Origin: Spirochaetaceae bacterium
Lineage (GTDB): Bacteria > Spirochaetota > Spirochaetia > Treponematales > Breznakiellaceae
Direction: 5' to 3'
Length of the DNA: 8,824 nucleotides
NCBI GenBank assembly: GCA_031255115.1
Contig: JAIRTD010000278.1
Coordinates: 1 to 8,824, forward strand
Within the stretch, counting starts at the first letter, position 1; each line of letters opens with the position of its first letter. Positions 6,601 through 8,824 of this stretch are shown piece after piece. The notes beneath the pieces were generated by a model. That model saw only the letters and a program-made list of their open reading frames with translations. It searched no databases and was not told the DNA's origin. The position numbers and the translations under genes were made by a program.

Positions 6601-7047
6601 CCCTCAGAAACCCTTTTGGAGCTTGAATATTCGGGCTTCATACCTGACGCCTATATTGATTCGGTTCAGGAAAAAATGGAAGTCTACAAGAAGATAGCGT
6701 CTATCGCGGGCAAGGACGAACTTGAACGGGTATACGCCGAACTCCTTGACCGCTTTGGCCCCCTGCCCGACGAAGCCGCCTCGCTCCTTGCCCTGGCCGA
6801 GATACGCATTATCTGCCGGGAAATTTCAGTATCGGCCCTCAAGGAAAGAAACGGAATCGTTCAAATTGAATTCGGCAGAGTCTCCAGGGTCAAGGCCGAC
6901 CGCCTGGTACGGCTCGTACAGGAATCAGGCGGCAAGGTAAAACTTGATCCCAGGCGGCCCAATATACTCATACTCAATTCCGGCAGCATAGGACTCAAGG
7001 AAAAAAGCGAATTTATACGGGAAAAACTCGCCGCCCTGACAGGCTGA
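3604..7047 (+). CDS. mfd: Transcription-repair coupling factor Mfd
   Basis: ATP-driven translocase that pushes or removes RNA polymerase stalled at DNA damage and recruits UvrA for nucleotide excision repair. At 1147 residues it is full length (about 1150 in the family). The N-terminal 340 or so residues are the UvrB-homology module without a Walker A motif; a RID/CarD-like RNA polymerase-binding domain begins at about 480 (FVELNPGDYVVHVNYGIGLF). The motor carries Walker A GDVGYGKT 634-641, DEEQ 735-738, motif III LSATPIPRT 760-768 and motif VI RGRVGR 906-911. The last 150 or so residues are the autoinhibitory D7 domain. An in-frame TAG directly precedes the ATG at 3604, so the gene cannot start further upstream. 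There is no Shine-Dalgarno sequence before this ATG or before the alternative ATG at 3628 (Met9), which would give a slightly shorter protein. No frameshift or missing motif was seen. Confidence 0.97.
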   Translation: MNTLLFPSMLDKITLSPSVRAVEAAYEASRFPLEIEGAEGAFCALLAASLYKKRPALMVAVTPTDREAEDLSADLAGFSVPVLRFPWWGAMPYREMAPLSAVFGERSAALSHILEGEKGIVVLPQRAFLTPLPPPEYLKSLLYTLEAGGAIDTEALAGRLVSYGYTRVPRVQVPGEFALRGEVCDVFMGGEKAFRLLFDYDRLESIKAFDPIDQSGQEKLKKITLRPLKEVIWSDERIEELGKNLASFDEFSQSRGSAIIEELIDRRTLAGEELFFPLAFDGSARSGPATILDYMGSDSVLMFMERERLENAQSALQKEYESLYLKARRDVSGAKSREVPAPRRILLDFARMADLAGTGGKNIVSFMVIKGNAGPGRIFLSCDPPRSFFGNINYLKEEFASLSRQGWSILVAAESDAQAIRLRSLLQDISPLEVITLPLSAGFALPEIKLMVVQENEIFGRRKRPPRSLKTTRSAAIDTFVELNPGDYVVHVNYGIGLFKGIERIKALGHERDYVKLGYLGDETVFVPIEQVNLVQRYIGNEGAAPRLDKLGSKSWENRKGRVRQSVEETAEKLLKLYSRRKASTGFAFPQDTEWQTMFEAAFPFDETADQLRCVEEIKEDMESPHPMDRLICGDVGYGKTEVAVRACFKAVMGGKQVAFLAPTTILAEQHYENFQERFKQFPVTLGMLSRFVDRSAARKTLEAVGAGAVDILIGTHRIIQKDVRFKDLGLMVIDEEQRFGVKDKEKLKELKTNVDCLSLSATPIPRTLHMSLLKIRDMSLLATPPQNRRPIETVIGEYNEEELAGAIRREVERGGQIFFLHNRVESLAETRAKIEHLVPEMLVETAHGQMDSRELEDVMHRFIHGGFHVLVSTTIIENGIDIPNVNTIIIDRSDMYGVSQLYQLRGRVGRSDRVAYAYLFYPKNSALTELAMKRLSVISDFTELGSGFKIAMKDMEIRGAGNLLGREQSGDIYSVGFDLYMRLLDEAIRKLDDEQYEPPSETLLELEYSGFIPDAYIDSVQEKMEVYKKIASIAGKDELERVYAELLDRFGPLPDEAASLLALAEIRIICREISVSALKERNGIVQIEFGRVSRVKADRLVRLVQESGGKVKLDPRRPNILILNSGSIGLKEKSEFIREKLAALTG

Positions 7048-7059
7048 AGGCGTTTTTTT
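7022..7059. terminator. Probable bidirectional intrinsic terminator between convergent genes
   Basis: CGCC at 7029-7032 pairs with GGCG at 7049-7052, with an inner GCC/GGC pairing (7033-7035 with 7042-7044) and a TGAA bulge. On the plus strand it is followed by seven T (7053-7059). On the minus strand the same stem is followed by AG and five T (complement of 7022-7026). It overlaps the last codons and TGA of mfd and would end both mfd and the transporter transcript, whose stop is at 7070. The stem is short and bulged, so strength is uncertain. Confidence 0.5.
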
Positions 7060-7069
7060 CTTGCCACCG

Positions 7070-8434
7070 TTAAAAATAACCCATAAAGCGCCACCAGGGT
7101 ATATACACAAAGAGGATCACAAAAAACACCAGGGCGGTCAGTGGTACACCCATCCGGGTAACATAGGAACCGGGAAAATAGTTGTACGAAGTGCAGATCA
7201 TCATGGAGACTGAATGAAAGGGGAGTATGGCGTGAAAGATCATGCTGGTATAGGCGATGAACATGAGAACAGGCTGGGCTATACGGCCCGCCGAGATAAC
7301 CAGAAGGCCCGGTATGACTACCGACAGGGTAGTGGTATTGCTTCCCAGTATCATGTGCATGACCATGCAGACAAGAACAAGAATGGCGGCGTAAAGCAGG
7401 GAATATTCCGGGGGAAAAAGGACCTTGAGAGCGGAAAAAATACGGTCCGCGGCGCCGCAGCCCTGTATGACCCCTCCTATGGAAAAGGCGGCGGAAAGGA
7501 AGACCAGGGTCGTACTGTCAATGGCTTTAAGGTCCTGGATATTCAGAGCCCTGATGATGAATAAAATTCCCGTAGCGCAGGCCGTGATAATCGTGGGGCT
7601 GATATGGTGAAGGCCCGAACTCATCCAGAACGCCACGGTAAGGGCTATAAGGACCAGTATGCTCTTTTCCTTGACGCTGAATTTCGGCATACCCCGGGGA
7701 TCTGCCGCTCCGGCCCTCTCAAGCTGTATGCTTATGCCGGTGAGGTTTTTCCTGAAAATGAAAAAAAATACGGCGCTGACCAGTATACCGGTAATGAAGG
7801 TGGGGACGGCCATATAGGAAAGCCACAGTCCGTCGTCCATTTCTATATGGGCAAAGGCGACTATGGCCGTATTGACAATAATGTCGGCGCTCTTGAGCAT
7901 CATATTAACCAGGACATAGTAAATCACACAGGCAAACATCAGGACCTGCCGGCTTTCCTTGTCGAGATTCGAGCTTTCAAAATATTCCTTAAACATCACC
8001 GCTACAATAATAAGCCTTGCCAGGGGCTGGGGAATAATATAAATCGTGATGATATACATGGCGATAATCGCCAGAATTACCCTGAAGGGCGTTGTAGCCA
8101 GGCGGAACAGCAGGGGCTTAAAGACTTTGTCGATGAGGCCGGATTTTGATATGGCCTGAGAAAACAAATAGGTAAGGGCGATGAGAAAAAAACTTTCCGA
8201 AAGGGGAAAGGCAAACACCGTCTTTAAGGGAACCCCGCTGAAAAAGGCAAAAAGAACAAGAAGAAAAATCGAGGCGGGTATTTTTTTTACTATCCCCGTG
8301 GTCCACCAAATAACGGTCAAAAGCAGTCCTGATACCACCACCGACTGACGCCAGTTCATTCCCAGGGGGTGGACCAGAAGTATAAAAAGGGGAAACGCCA
8401 GAGTGGCGGAAATTTTCAAAAGTATGGCCGGCAT
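7070..8434 (-). CDS. SLC13/DASS-type anion or dicarboxylate permease
   Basis: An inner-membrane transporter of 454 residues, nearly all hydrophobic, with about 11-12 membrane segments and hairpin-like stretches arranged as two repeats split by a charged loop at about 228-256. Family evidence: the second-repeat SNT motif ILGSNTTTLSVVIPGL at about 362-377, and the terminal region with PFHSVSMM at 405-412, then YFPGSYVTRMGVPLT, typical of divalent anion:Na+ symporters that move dicarboxylates, citrate or sulfate. The first-repeat SNT motif is not where expected; that region reads IIPQPLARLIIVAVM at about 133-147, so sodium or substrate binding may differ. The substrate is not readable. The ATG at 8434 has AAGGA (complement of 8442-8446) 7 bases upstream, inside the end of the LacI-type gene. 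The gene follows the regulator by 4 bases, pointing to co-transcription. It could alternatively be a related ion-transporter-superfamily member. Confidence 0.8.
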   Translation of the reverse strand: MPAILLKISATLAFPLFILLVHPLGMNWRQSVVVSGLLLTVIWWTTGIVKKIPASIFLLVLFAFFSGVPLKTVFAFPLSESFFLIALTYLFSQAISKSGLIDKVFKPLLFRLATTPFRVILAIIAMYIITIYIIPQPLARLIIVAVMFKEYFESSNLDKESRQVLMFACVIYYVLVNMMLKSADIIVNTAIVAFAHIEMDDGLWLSYMAVPTFITGILVSAVFFFIFRKNLTGISIQLERAGAADPRGMPKFSVKEKSILVLIALTVAFWMSSGLHHISPTIITACATGILFIIRALNIQDLKAIDSTTLVFLSAAFSIGGVIQGCGAADRIFSALKVLFPPEYSLLYAAILVLVCMVMHMILGSNTTTLSVVIPGLLVISAGRIAQPVLMFIAYTSMIFHAILPFHSVSMMICTSYNYFPGSYVTRMGVPLTALVFFVILFVYIPWWRFMGYF

Positions 8435-8438
8435 AGAT

Positions 8439-8824
8439 TTATCCTTGTTGTCTGTTTTCGGGTCTTTCGTTTTTCACGGCCGTAGAATCCCGCACTACCA
8501 GGCTGGTTTCTATTTTCCGGTCATCTATGGAGTTTCCTTCCATACGCCTGAGGATCATGTCCACCGCCCCCAGGCCCATAGGCGCAGGATCCTGGCGTAT
8601 AGTGGTCAGCATGGGTCTGGCGGCGGAAGCAAAGGCCGAGTCGTCATAGCCGATCACCGAAATGGTTTCAGGGACGGCGTATTTTTGTTCCTGCAGGCTT
8701 TGCATGACCCCGGCGGCTACTTCGTCGTTACCGCAGAATATGGCGTCAAAATTACAGATCCGGGACAGAAATTCTTTCGCTCCCCTGTATCCTGCCTCAA
8801 AGTTAAAGCCCGAAATAGGCAGGA
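8439..8824 (-). CDS. LacI-family transcriptional regulator, C-terminal part
   Basis: The last 128 codons of a gene entering from the right edge. The visible part is the C-terminal half of the periplasmic-binding-protein-like effector domain: a GFNFEAGYRGAKEFL helix, FDAIFCGNDEVAAGVMQSL (the NDxxAxG helix), VPETISVIGYDDSAFA, then TTIRQDPAPMGLGAVDMIL, followed by a short charged tail. These are the standard LacI/GalR landmarks in order. Such proteins bind operators as dimers and release or bind DNA on sensing a sugar or other small molecule. The DNA-binding head lies outside the window. It ends 4 bases before the SLC13 transporter on the same strand, so the transporter is the obvious target or partner, although LacI proteins usually sense sugars whereas SLC13 carries organic or inorganic anions. 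Confidence 0.9.
   Translation of the reverse strand, partial: LPISGFNFEAGYRGAKEFLSRICNFDAIFCGNDEVAAGVMQSLQEQKYAVPETISVIGYDDSAFASAARPMLTTIRQDPAPMGLGAVDMILRRMEGNSIDDRKIETSLVVRDSTAVKNERPENRQQG

Noticed and set aside
7604..8149. 181-codon plus-strand ORF opposite the transporter
   Set aside because: His/Gly/Asn-rich translation typical of the antisense of a membrane-protein gene; no supporting signals.
1..8824. CRISPR array, tRNA, rRNA, toxin-antitoxin or phage genes
   Set aside because: I looked for regularly spaced repeats, cloverleaf-type sequences and typical small gene pairs and found none that I could support.

Overview
The window looks like ordinary chromosome from a moderately GC-rich bacterium, most likely a treponeme-type spirochaete. 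That guess rests on recognising family style: the N-terminus of a PD-(D/E)XK (Rpn-type) gene, a secreted protein of a kind I associate with spirochaetes, and a PilZ protein beside it. No rRNA or other phylogenetic marker is present, so the lineage is an inference, not a reading.

Layout. Positions 1-109 (minus) hold the first 36 codons of an Rpn/PD-(D/E)XK family protein. Positions 110-812 are the least understood part: no recognisable gene, one doubtful 126-codon ORF, a GC-rich block packed with inverted repeats, and a 14-base direct repeat on both sides of that block. Positions 813-3485 (minus) form a three-gene operon, in transcription order: a secreted protein (possible Ig-like plus NTF2-like domains), a pseudo-receiver/PilZ protein overlapping it by an ATGA junction, and ornithine carbamoyltransferase 19 bases further on. 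Positions 3486-3603 are a divergent control region with a large imperfect palindrome. Positions 3604-7047 (plus) encode full-length Mfd. Positions 7070-8824 (minus) carry the C-terminal part of a LacI-family regulator followed after 4 bases by a 12-TM-type SLC13/DASS transporter. The convergent ends of mfd and the transporter share what looks like a bidirectional terminator.

How it fits together. Mfd removes RNA polymerase stalled at DNA lesions and is a housekeeping gene. The LacI regulator and transporter look like a locally regulated uptake unit. The secreted protein/PilZ/OTC cluster has no obvious single pathway; the PilZ motif is altered, so c-di-GMP binding cannot be assumed. I found no CRISPR array, tRNA or rRNA, intact transposase, or clear new defence or mobile system. 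The best candidates for something undescribed are the hairpin-rich block at about 440-722 and the palindromic divergent promoter at 3532-3581.
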